The translations under genes were made by a program, and so were the position numbers. The notes beneath the pieces were generated by a model, which saw only the letters and a list, made by a program, of their open reading frames with translations, was not told the DNA's origin and made no database searches. Of a DNA stretch of 64,000 bases, positions 29,401 through 41,400 are shown one piece after another. Position 1 is the stretch's first letter. Every line of letters begins with the position of its first letter. Source of the stretch: Pachypanchax playfairii (lineage: Eukaryota > Chordata > Actinopteri > Cyprinodontiformes > Aplocheilidae); the NCBI GenBank assembly GCA_006937955.1, contig SSNP01000001.1:3264383-3328382 (forward strand), given 5' to 3'.

Positions 29401-32400
29401 ACCCTCTCAATCTCTGTGTCTCCTTCTCTCTCACCATCTCTTTTCCTCCGCTCTTTCATTTCACTTTCCTTTTCATCCTTTTGAGCTTTATTTCAGTGAA
29501 GGTTCTCTTTACAAGGATTTGGGTTTAGCAGCTCTTGTCAACATGCTGCACTCTAATGTTAATACATTTTACCACATCTGAACATACTTCAATTATAAAT
29601 CAAACTGAAAGCCCGAAAAAGCAAAAATAGAGAATGTTTGAATGGTTTGCCAGTTAACACATTTGCATACTTGCTTTTAATGGAGAGTATCAACAACCAA
29701 TTTTCATTTCTGTTTCTTTAAATGAGAGAAATCAAGGATGTGGTTATTCACTAAAAATTAAAAACTTCACAAAATGAGTTCAGGTACCGTTCAGCAAGTT
29801 CCACCTACTATTAAAGCCATAACACAATAAACATAAACAGTTACAGGAAAAATATAGCAACAGATTTGTTTGTTTAGCAGTTTCTGTGGAAAGTACTGAT
29901 CCTGTTAAAGAGGAAGAAATGGCTGTGCGGAACACGACGTAATGTATTTGATATTTTAGCATCAAAAAGCAAACAAAGATTTTATAAAAGGTGGTTTAAA
30001 AGGTTTGGTCTCCTGTTCTGGTTCCTGTTGTAAAGGAGGTAAATAGTTCACTAATTGAAGGTGCATGAACTGATGGGTCGGTTTGTTCAAAAAGGATATT
30101 TTATGTTCATGAAAGTTCCTCAGTTTTCTTTCTGTTACCAGCTTCTTGAGTTTCCATCAGAAAATAATTCCTTCTTTTTAAAATCTTCTTTGATCTTTTT
30201 TTCTTTGTGTCTTCAACTCTAAATTGCACTCTTCACTGCAGAGTCTGCAACATCCAAATAAAATGTCTGAAGAACCTGAGCTGTCTCCAGATTTAGTGTC
30301 TGATCTAACTAGAAACAGTACGACTCCACCCTCTCTATAAAGCGTCTTAAAGGATAGAAAAGCTACATCAATATATCAGTCATGTTACATTTAAGATGAG
30401 GTCAGGGTTCGTTACTGCCCACATTGTGTTTATTTATCAGGTAATGACTGTGTTTGTGAGCAGGAGTTAACAGTTTTAATCAATTATAAAAAGTTTCCTT
30501 TAGCAAATTATGAGTAATAATTCCCTTCTGACTCATTGAACCTTCTAGTTTCTTTATTAATTAACTAAAAAAACAACAGGAATTAACTTGTTTGAAAGGC
30601 TTCAACTTGTTATTTTAATTCGAGACTGTTGTTTATGACAGTAACACCATAAAATGAGCTAAATATGTTTAGAATTTTAGTTTTCCAGCTGAGATTTATG
30701 GGTAATTTTTATGTTGTTGGACAACATACAAAAGAGCAATAATAAGCTGAGCTGAAGTGTATTTTTTTGGAGAAAAGAAAAAAATCATTTTAAATGGTAT
30801 TTGGTAGATAAAAAGAAGAAGAAAGCTGTATTTTTAAGGAGTATTGCTCTACCAGCTCTATCAAAGAAAAAGAAGAAAATAACCGGATGGAATCTGATTG
30901 CTGCTACTTGGAAGCACAAAGCTTGAATGTGATTTTCTGAGTTGTTTTAAAGCCCGTGTGTATTTACTGTTGGCATAAATACATGCTTGAAGAAAAGAGA
31001 CTCACAGCTTGTCCAGTTTCAGGCTTGAAACCTTCAAAATATTTTAAAATCTCTTGTTACTGTTGGTCACTTATTCCAGCACAGTGTTTATGTTTCAGGC
31101 ACTATAAAATCTGTGTTTTACCTTTCCATGTTTCTTCTGCCCCCTAGGTGTTCCAATGGGTACTACGGTCAGCCCAGCGTACCGGGAGGATCCTGTCAGC
31201 CCTGTGACTGTAATGGCAACCTGGACTTATCCATACCAAACAGCTGCGATCCAATCACAGGCCAGTGTTTGAGGTGTCGTCAGGGTTACGGTGGGACCAC
31301 CTGTGACGTCTGCTCTGAAAGTTACTATGGAGATGCAATCAGTGCAAAGAACTGCACACGTACGTAATCAAAATTAATTCTCAAGTAAGATATTTGGGTT
31401 TTGATTATATTTTCAAATATATGGGGATCTGTGTCACTGAGTACGGTCAGATCTTTAGTTCTGAGGTCAGACCTGAGCGCCAGTAGTTTCAAAGAACACT
31501 CTGTGGAACATACTATGTCTGAAATGTCAGTGACTTACGAGGTAGTAAAAACCAAAATAAATGTTTTACTAATTTGTTTAGATGCATTAAGTTCAACAGT
31601 TATTTGTATAGCACCATAAATAATCATGCAAAGAACCTTCAGGGAGGGGCTTCATCAGAACACAGAACTAGCTGTTTACAGACCACAGCTAATCATAACA
31701 TGGTGGACTGATGGTACTTTGGTCAGATGTAGTACTTCTAACTACATTGATGAAATCTTTTGCGGCTTATTCTTCCAAGTAGGTACTATCCTGGCTGAGA
31801 GGAAAGTAGAAGCTACTATGACCCGTCTGGCACTGAATGAGTGAGCACAGGCAGTTGGTCATGTGACTGCTAACAAAACTAAGTGTTCAGAATAATTTTA
31901 AAGAACCTGTAATTAGTTAAAAGAAACTCTGTGGGTCTGAAAGAAGGAACATTCAGTTTGCTTTTCAAAGACCCTTTATAAAGCGTGCTAGAAGTGCAGC
32001 TTTAGTATCTCAGCAGGAGTATTACAGTGAAGAGTCCTCTGTCCTTATGAAACGTAGCTGAGATTATTTAAATGATACCTTTAATACTTTCACTAAGACA
32101 TTGAGTAGATAGTACACCATCTGGAGTGTGGATGTGTGTGTCGACAAGCAGCTGTGTCAGTGGGAGGTGTGATGTCGGAGCAGCCCACTGACTGCCAGCT
32201 GTGCTTAAAAGTGAGAATAAAAACTATACCTGTAAATAAAAAAAAGAGGGGGAGGGACTGAGAGGAAGAGAGAGATGGCAAGGAATACAAGCATACAGAT
32301 GGCGCTTGTTTGCCAAAACCTTCATTAAAACCTGCACTGCTGACAAAAACAGAAGCACAAACAGAAAGACAGATCTCACACAGAGCTACAGACAGGCAGA

Positions 32401-35400
32401 GTGATAAACACAGAGATAAGTGTGTGTCAGAGCTGCACAGAAGCAGCTAGACAGGCTGACAAAGGGTATTAATGTGCATTTGATAGTTCATTGTTCTGTA
32501 GTTGTTTCCCTTCTCCACCCACCTAAATGGGTATTGATTAATCAGCCAGATCCATTGCTCTTATGCAGTACTGATCAGCAGCTTGTGTCTGGGAGATGGA
32601 GGGTTGTTATCGATCCTGTATGAATGACAAAAGACCACCGAGAATTATTAAAAGACAACAACTCTCTGTCGGCCTCCTTCTCCCCATCACTCCCAGTCTT
32701 AATGAATTTTATTGAGTGGAGCAGGGGAGTTCAGAGTGAGTCCATTTGTGAACTATTAGACTGAAAAAAACCCACCACATTTTCAGAGTTCCCATCTCTG
32801 GCTGTTTTGTGTCTTCTCCAATAATGGCTTGGTTTAATTCACTTTGAAATGAGAAAAAGTTTTGATTTTTTGCTAGAAACGTAACGACAAAACAAATTGT
32901 CTGATGAATAAATTGAAAGATATGACCTCACTAATAATTTCTCATGTTGGGGAAAGTCATCTGAAAGTTGTTGCAAACATGTGGGAGTCATTCTGTTACA
33001 CATCCATTCACTAGAACTTAGTCAAGACAGTTAATTTAGTCATTCTGCATGACAAAATCAAACTCATAACTTACTTAACTAATACATCAAACATCTACCC
33101 AAAAATCTTTGAGCAAATGATCTTTTTTTTTTCCAGTGGTTCAAATTACAGAATATAAACAAACAGCCCATAAAAAACAGCATCCAACCAATAAATTACC
33201 TGTTTTATCCAACCAAATCCTACATTAGTAAGAATCATTCAGAACCAATTACAACCTACTTTTTGACAGTTAATGATCAGTAATTTCCTATTTGTGCATC
33301 TAAGAGAACCAAAAACTAATACCTTCTATAATGATTAGATGTATTGATTTTAAAGGATGTTCAATATTAAAGCTGCTATCCTTAATTTGCATAACAAATT
33401 AACTTAACATGTTTTTTTCATGCCCATTAAAAACGTTTCAACACAGCATGGATAAAAATATGTTGTCAAGATAAAAAAGAAACGAAAAAAAATAATTTAG
33501 GGGTTCTCCCGTATTTGTCTAAAAACATCAACCAATCAAATGGTTCGGCCCGAAAGGCTCTACCATGTCACAGCAGGAGAAACAGCTGCTGGCTGGTTCC
33601 ACATCAAGTTCAGGACAAAGTAACAATTAATATCAGTTGTTCATTGTTATATTGTTTTCACTTACCAGTGATTACACCATGTTACGGTACTTGAATGAAC
33701 TGCGAACCAGTGTCTTGCACTCGGTCGTCTTCTGGGGCTACACGTGTTTACAAACCTGGGGGGGCGTGGCTTAGGAATTCTACCCGACGGGAAGTGCTGA
33801 GAGTTCTGTGACTTTGTTTACATTTGTTGACATTCCAAGCAAGGCAATTTGAAATTTTTTAATTACACTTCCAATTTCTAAAATTCATTATCAACAAAAA
33901 AATATAAAACTGACTCCAAAGTATTTATGGTATTTTTTTTTATTCGTTATAAATGAGAGTCTGAACCTGGTCAGATCCGAACATGTTTTCTATAAAAAAG
34001 GACATTTTGTAGTTTATTGGGATACTTTACCACCTGCATGCAGACAAGAACTCATATGCATTCTGTCACAAATAATTCAAATTGATAGAACTTTTTCCTG
34101 CTCAATAATCTAAGCAACGTTATCAACCCACTTTTTATATCCATCCTCATAACTACATAGCCTGACCAATCAGATCCTCCTGCATTATGTTCAAATGCAG
34201 AAGGGTCTGACACCGGAGCCGCACCCGATCATTTCCACGTCAAATTTTATAACGGACCAATTACATATCACCTTTGCTGTGCGTCATCCTGAAAACACGG
34301 AACTAGCGTTTTCCACCCAGAGCACAACATTCAACATGGCGGACTCGGCTGTGGATGAAGTGTTTACTTCTGTGTTTGCACAGTGTTTGCTTGGGGCGGT
34401 CAAATAACTGAACCGAGTGTGCAATGACACCTCGTATTAACAAGTTTTTGACACAAAAGCGACAACTGTCATTAATATTCGTCGTTTCTCCTCCATTAAA
34501 CATGGCTCTGTAGCTACCATTACGGCTCCGCTCGCTAAACCTTTTGTTTTTGTTCCGCCTCGCTTGTATCCGCTTTAGCGTCACATATGTTGCATCACTT
34601 CCGGGTTTCTGTGATTGGTTCTCTCTCAACTGGCTAAGCCCGCCTTCAAAATTGAGAGACAGCGGTTCAGCTCCAGGCCCTCACGTCTATGTAAAGTAAT
34701 CTATCAAAGACTTGGGCCTGGTTGATCAGGTAAATAACTACATACTCCTTGATTAATACTTACCATCAGCTCTAACGTTGTGGGAGCTTAAAGTAAATAT
34801 TTAATTGGAGACCAAATAGCACCAAACTGATAATTAGAATCTCATTATTTAACCATCAGAGTTTGTAGCTGGAAAAAACTGCAGCTGATTTGTTTCAAAA
34901 GGCACAATGTATATGGCAGATTTAAAATAAGCTCTTATACAATTTGTTGATCTGACAGATGGATGAGGCTGAATAATGGAGCATAATGTTTTTCAAGGTA
35001 AAAATATCTCAAGAGCCAGGATTGACTGGTTGAATACAGCAAAAAGTAACATTTTATTCCACAACAAGGCTTCAATTGTAGTGACTCAGAGTCCAGATGG
35101 TCCCAGAAAGCTGCAGAAAAGGGGGATGAGAGCCTGTTTGAGAGACTGATGTACATATGTGTATTGTTCATACATGCTGTTGTGTTTATGCATGTACAAT
35201 AGAATTAATGTAAAACATTTTATGTGTGGGAGGACACGTGTGACCTTCTGCAAACAATGAGTGTTCTATCTCACGAGCGGGTCCATTTCTGTCTGCTCTA
35301 CTGTGCATCGAAGATGAAGCAGGAGACGAGACAGACTGGTACAATATTATATAATAGTTGCTTCTAATTTCATTACAAAACCTATACATTATGGGCATTT

Positions 35401-38400
35401 GAGTGTCTACTTATGCATCCTTCTAATTGCTTATGTAACAGATGGGAGCTGTGATGTTCGAGCTTTTAATTGTGTATCTAAAGGGCTGATTGGCGTGTGG
35501 GGGTGTTATTTGTAGTCAGCAGGGATTTAAACTCAAAGTTTACATCAGATGAAGTCGTGGAGAATATCATAATTAGACAGCAGGGTGGAAAACATGGTTC
35601 TCTGAGTTTTGGTTATCTGTAATAAACATATTGATATTACTTAACTAATCAGAAACTAGATGTCTTGTGATGTTACTCAAAGATATAAATGCTTTGTATG
35701 TCAACGTTATCCAGATTTTCTACACATTTAACTTCTACTATGTAGTTACTTTCATTTAGGATTACTTACTTTCTAAATACATAGTCATAAGCAGAGCTTA
35801 TCTTTTAGAGTTTAAAGCTTGAATTTAATGTTTGGCTTGTTTTTAACTTGATTGTTTTAATCTCGACCTCCAAGTCTTTGCTGAGGCCTTTTGGTGTATA
35901 GTTGATATGTTGATCTTGTAGTATGCATTATTTTTGTTGTTGTTCTTTGTTTGTTTGTTTTTCGCCTGCATGGTTTTCTCCCATAAACCAAAAACATGCA
36001 AATTAGACCAACCAGTGACTCTTAACTGACCCACAGCATGATTATTTCTCTGTTTTTCTCTTTAGGTGGGTCAAAAACCCACTGAGTGATGAGTTCTTCA
36101 TCCTTTCATTTATTTAAAATTATCAAGAAACATTTTTTTTTTAATTTTTTTAAGTGTTCATTTATACTTGGTAAATCTTGAATTTGACTTATAGAATAAA
36201 TCAATATATGTGATCCAAGTCTTTTATATAAGCTATATGCAGCAATAACTAAGTAATGATCTCTAAAACACACGTGGCTGGTTTAAATTGAGATTTCACT
36301 TGTGATGATGTTTACACCATTTATTATGATTGTACTTCATTTCATGGCCAACCTGCTTTTTATCTTTTACTTATTGGTGAAAGAACACTGACACTGTGAT
36401 AGAGGATCCTCTCGCTGAGAGCAGGACATTATAAATGGATATTAACCACTGTTGATCTTAATCCTGTTTATTTTAATGTTGTATCTGCTGACTCTTATTT
36501 TATGTTCTCATTTAGCCTGCCACTGCCACACTAATGGTTCTATATCTGAAGTTTGCAACAAGGAGAGTGGTCAGTGTTCATGCAGACAAAACGTGATTGG
36601 ACGACAGTGTGATGAGTGCATGGTAAGCATTCCTATTCATTACGCTTATAATGTGTTGATCCATTCAAAAAATATATATATTTTTAATTTCTACTACTAT
36701 TTCTTATTAAAAACTCTTATTTTTTTGTTCAGGTTTATTTTGTTATATGCTTCTTCTAAGCCCAGATACACACGTAAACTAATTTCTATCCCAATCTCAA
36801 AAAATGGACATTCACATCACAATAAATGCACTATATACTGTTTATTTATGATAACATTAAAAATAGATACAACATGATAAGTCAGCAGAATTACAGTAAT
36901 TCTATTATCTAATAACACTTGGTTTTTATTCAACAGAACCTGTTTAACCACACATACATAGTTGTTTTGACACTATGCATTTGTACAGTATTTTTTCAGT
37001 ATGTCACATTAAATATATTCTAACATCCACCCACAAGTAACATCACACAGTTTTATTTACTGAATCTAGTTTGTTTTAAATTGTTATGTATTTTAATATT
37101 TTTCTCTTTAGTTTGTTCTCACTTAAGTCTCTTAATTTTTCTTCTTAATTGCTCTGCATTGTCATTGGTCTGTTGCCTACCTCCTCTCATCCACCTGGGC
37201 TGTGATTGGTCCAGCCTAACTGCTGGTGGGATGCTGAGCGTGAGGATTGTATGCCCTGTCGCTGTAGCCCCCATGGCTCTATGTCTCAGCGCTGTGACAT
37301 CGAGGGTCGCTGCATCTGTCGCCCCGGCTTCATTGGGCGGCGCTGTGACTTGCGTCGCTTGGGTTACGAAAGGCGGGAGACTCGGCGGCCTGTGGAACGT
37401 GTTCCCATAGAAGCTGTGCAGCAGAGATGGGGGGGTACCTCCCGTACAGGGGGTTGTCCTAGGGGAGCGTACAGACCTCAGACTGGGGTAACACATGCTG
37501 CATGTGGGTTGCAGTGATGTGTTTAAAGCAGCATGGGTGTGTTTCTGTTGAACTGGTGTGCAACAATACTCTACATGGAGAAACTTTGTTTGCAGGGAAA
37601 TGCAAAAATATTCCTCAGTTGTGTTTTAGGGCCTGAATTTGGAAAACGATGTGTGGAAATAATATTGAATTATTTTTTGAGGTTTTTACTTGCATGACTT
37701 TATTTTTTATGAATGAAAATTAGAATAAAAACATAAATAAAATGAATATTTTTTTATTACTAATGGCTAATTAGCTAACACATTATGTGCTAAAGAATCT
37801 GGTCCAGGAACCATCCTGCACATCATGGCTTTTTATTTCCCAAAACCCCCACTAGGATACTCATTGCATCTGTCAAAAAACTTTTAACATCTTTGTTATT
37901 TGTTGATGTCTAATGTAAAGTGACCCAGAAATGAGTTACTGACAGACTTCTCTATGCATTGACCCTTGAACCATACGTTGCTTTTTGTTTCTCATATATT
38001 TTTTTTCAGCCTCAGACTCATGGCATCACTACAGGTGGGGTGTGTGTCCCCTGTCACTGTAACTCATTTGGTTCCAAGTCATTTGACTGTGATGAAACGG
38101 GTCAGTGTCGGTGTCAGCCGGGCGTCGCTGGACCCAAATGTGACCGATGTTCGAGAGGATTCTTCAACTTCCAGGAGGGCGGCTGCACGCGTAAGTAGCA
38201 AACATTAAAAAAGTTCCAACATCTGCTGTTGTTTGAAATATGACTCATATATTGAAACAAACAAAACATTTTTGTATCTGCAGGAAAGTGCAGAGATGAA
38301 ATGTTTAAAAGATAGTTTCTGTTTTTTACAGGTTTTGTTTTTAATTTTTTGTTATTTAATTCATAGTTTTTTCCCTCCTGCTTCAACATTTAACCTGCCA

Positions 38401-41400
38401 CCTGTTCTAATTAACACACTTGTGTCCACTCATCCAATTAGTGCATGAAAGAAAGTCTGAGTAAATGTGAATGAAAGACTGAGAGATTCTTGATTTTGTG
38501 AAAAGTAGTTCAGGTATTGTGTATTTTTTCTTAAAGAATTCATATTCTTAATGTTGTGTTGTTTACATTTGTTTATTTACTCTTTTTTTTTTTTTTTGGC
38601 TTTTAGTTTTTTTACTTATAATTTCAACATGTTGCTTTCTTTTTCAGCCTGCCTGTGCAGTCATGTAGGAAATAACTGTGATGCGAACTCTGGACAGTGT
38701 ATCTGTCCTCCCAACACTATCGGTGAACGATGTGATCGCTGTGCTCCAAATTACTGGGGCCACGATATTGTAACCGGATGCAAGGTAATAACAGTTTCTT
38801 ACTAACCCTGTCAAATGAGAAAAGTAAACTAAATAATTTTCTTATAGATCAATATTAGCATAAATATACTAATAAACCCTCTAAGGTAGCTGAAATAAAC
38901 ATTGATTGAGCATTATAAACCTTATTAAGTTCTTAATCTTCCCTCTACATTTATGTTTGATCGCCGTTTTCACTTTAGGTCCATTTGTTTTTCTTTTGTT
39001 CAAAGCATTTGGATAATTTTTTAAGGGAAAGTATAATAAAACTAGAGGCTTGAGGCAGCTGAACCTTTAGCTAGAGCAATACACTGCTATTAGCTCTTAG
39101 AGGTTTGAACATGAAAGCACTATAGTTTTAACAACAAATTGATCCAGAGTAATATATAAAGTCAACATGGATGGGTGGACAGGAAGCCACAGCAAACTAG
39201 AACTGTACGGCTTCGTTTACACCAATAACACCTGGATGTCTCACAACACTGAAGATTAATTTATTCTTTTGGTTTATGTTCAGATATCAAATTTAATCCC
39301 AATGACTCTAATTTCTAAATTTTTAACTGGTTTAGAAGTACTCTGTTTTTTTATTTTAAAACATTCACAGCCATGGTGTTTTTATGGTAACGTAATTCTG
39401 CAAATATTTATATATTATCATTTTAACATGAAATTAAAATTAACAAGTAGATCTGAAGTGCCTTTAGACATTCATGCATATTTTTCTATAACAAATTGTT
39501 TTCAAAACTTCAGGATTTCAGCTCATTTCCAGCCTTTTAAACCCCTCGAGGCTCGTGTATTTTAATCTATAAAATATTTGCATCGTCATTTGCAATGTCA
39601 AGCAGTATTAACCTTTAGGGTTCTGTGTGTTTGAAAATAGGAGTGTGGCTGCAACGTGATTGGTTCAATGTCCCAGCAGTGCAACGTTAACACAGGCTGC
39701 TGTAGCTGTCATGCTTCCTTCAGAGGAGAGAAGTGTGACGAATGTCAGATTGGATACCGAGACTTTCCCCGGGTAAATCATCACAATTTCAAATATTGCT
39801 TGTACTTTTTTTATATTGTAAAGTGATTTAGTCATTATAAATTGAATATACTTGTATCTATTTTACCACTTATCTGAGACAGTGTTTCCTACAGGTGGAG
39901 ATACACATGAAAGTTAGTTGTATTCAAGCAAAGAATATACTGTATATTTGGATCAATTAAGTTACCAATAGAGATTAAGCAATATCTTTATTATTTTAAG
40001 TGAAATTTATAAGTTTGAAGCATTAATCATTGTCACTGTCTATTTATTTTGTTATGTTGAAGCTTGATTGTGTCTGCGTCCATGTTGTTCCCACAGTGCA
40101 TCCAGTGTGAGTGTAACGTTGCAGGATCAGACAGTCAGACCTGCGACCTTGAGAGGGGAGTGTGTGCCTGTGCAGACCGCACAGGAAAATGTAGCTGCAA
40201 GGTAGAGCTGCTCTGAATCGATTCATTTTCGGTTAAGATGAAATGTTTGTTTTTCTATTTGAAGTCATTTAACATAATTATTGCTGTATTTACTGGTCTT
40301 CTACTTTGGTTTTATTTTTCAAAAAGTCAGATTTAAGTCTGAATGTACAAGACTTCCAAATAAGTGGACTAACTTAACTTCCTCTTTTTTTTTTGTGACA
40401 ATACATTGAGTTTCAGTAATCAAAGTATTTGTTTAATTCAGACTCTTTTCATAAAGGCTGATTTTGCATTGATTGGGATCAATGTGTGAAAATGTGAAAA
40501 AGCTTGAACAAGAGTTTTAATACTTTTCAGGGAAAGGTTCAGCCAGATTTAAACTTGCCTTTTAAATAAGACAAAAATACCAGTTACACTGGCATAAACA
40601 AAACCTTGCATTACTCACAGCAGATATTTTCTGGCTCTTCTTATGAGACAAGCCTGCAAATATTTCTGTAGTTCTGCTTTAGCAGGATGCTGTTAATCAA
40701 CTGAAAAACTGAAACAATCATGGAGATTTATCCTTCATGCAGACCTGAATTCAACATCATTGATTATATTGTCGAGAACCTGAAGTGACAGACGTTTTGT
40801 AAATACGTCTCCAAGTGACTGAGTTCCTTCATAAACTGGCTGCACGTGAAGAATTGAAGCTGTTTTAAAGTTAAACAGCTGATCATAACAAATATCAATT
40901 TCATTTAGAGTTTTTTCCACTGCCTAAAACTTTTGCACAGTGCTGTATGATCACACTGTTATTAAACACATGCTCAGATTGACAGTTTTAATCTCATCTG
41001 TCACATTCTCATCCTGTTCTGCCACACAAGTGGAAGTAAATAAATAAAAGGTGCGCATTAGTGTTCGCATAAACACACGTCAGATTTCTGGTCTTTGAGG
41101 TTCCAGATCATAGCTGTCATCTTGTCTCTACAGGTGGGAGGTTGACTGCTTGTCAGTCATGTCATTCATCGCTTTCATCAGCTGTAGTTTACTTGTTTAA
41201 ATACCATATGGTATATAGATATATAAATTTAAATGCCTTTCCTCCTTTATGCTATTTAAAGTTGCAGCAACGCTGCATATTGGTAGTTAAATACGGGTAT
41301 TTAGCCCAAATAAACAACACAAAGGGACAGATGATGATGAACAATGTGATAGGCTGAAAAAGTCATTTAAAAAGTAATTTGCACATTGAAAGATTACACT

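Noticed and set aside
37119..37496. 125-codon open frame on the minus strand over the candidate cassette
   Set aside because: It is the complement of GC-rich coding sequence. It has no domain or laminin similarity, while the + strand frame shows a clear LE cysteine pattern.
37215..38190. Simple mutually exclusive use of the 37215 and 38010 exons
   Set aside because: With the 37487 donor the cassette ends in phase 0, whereas the 38648 exon needs phase 1. It works only with unproven internal donors.
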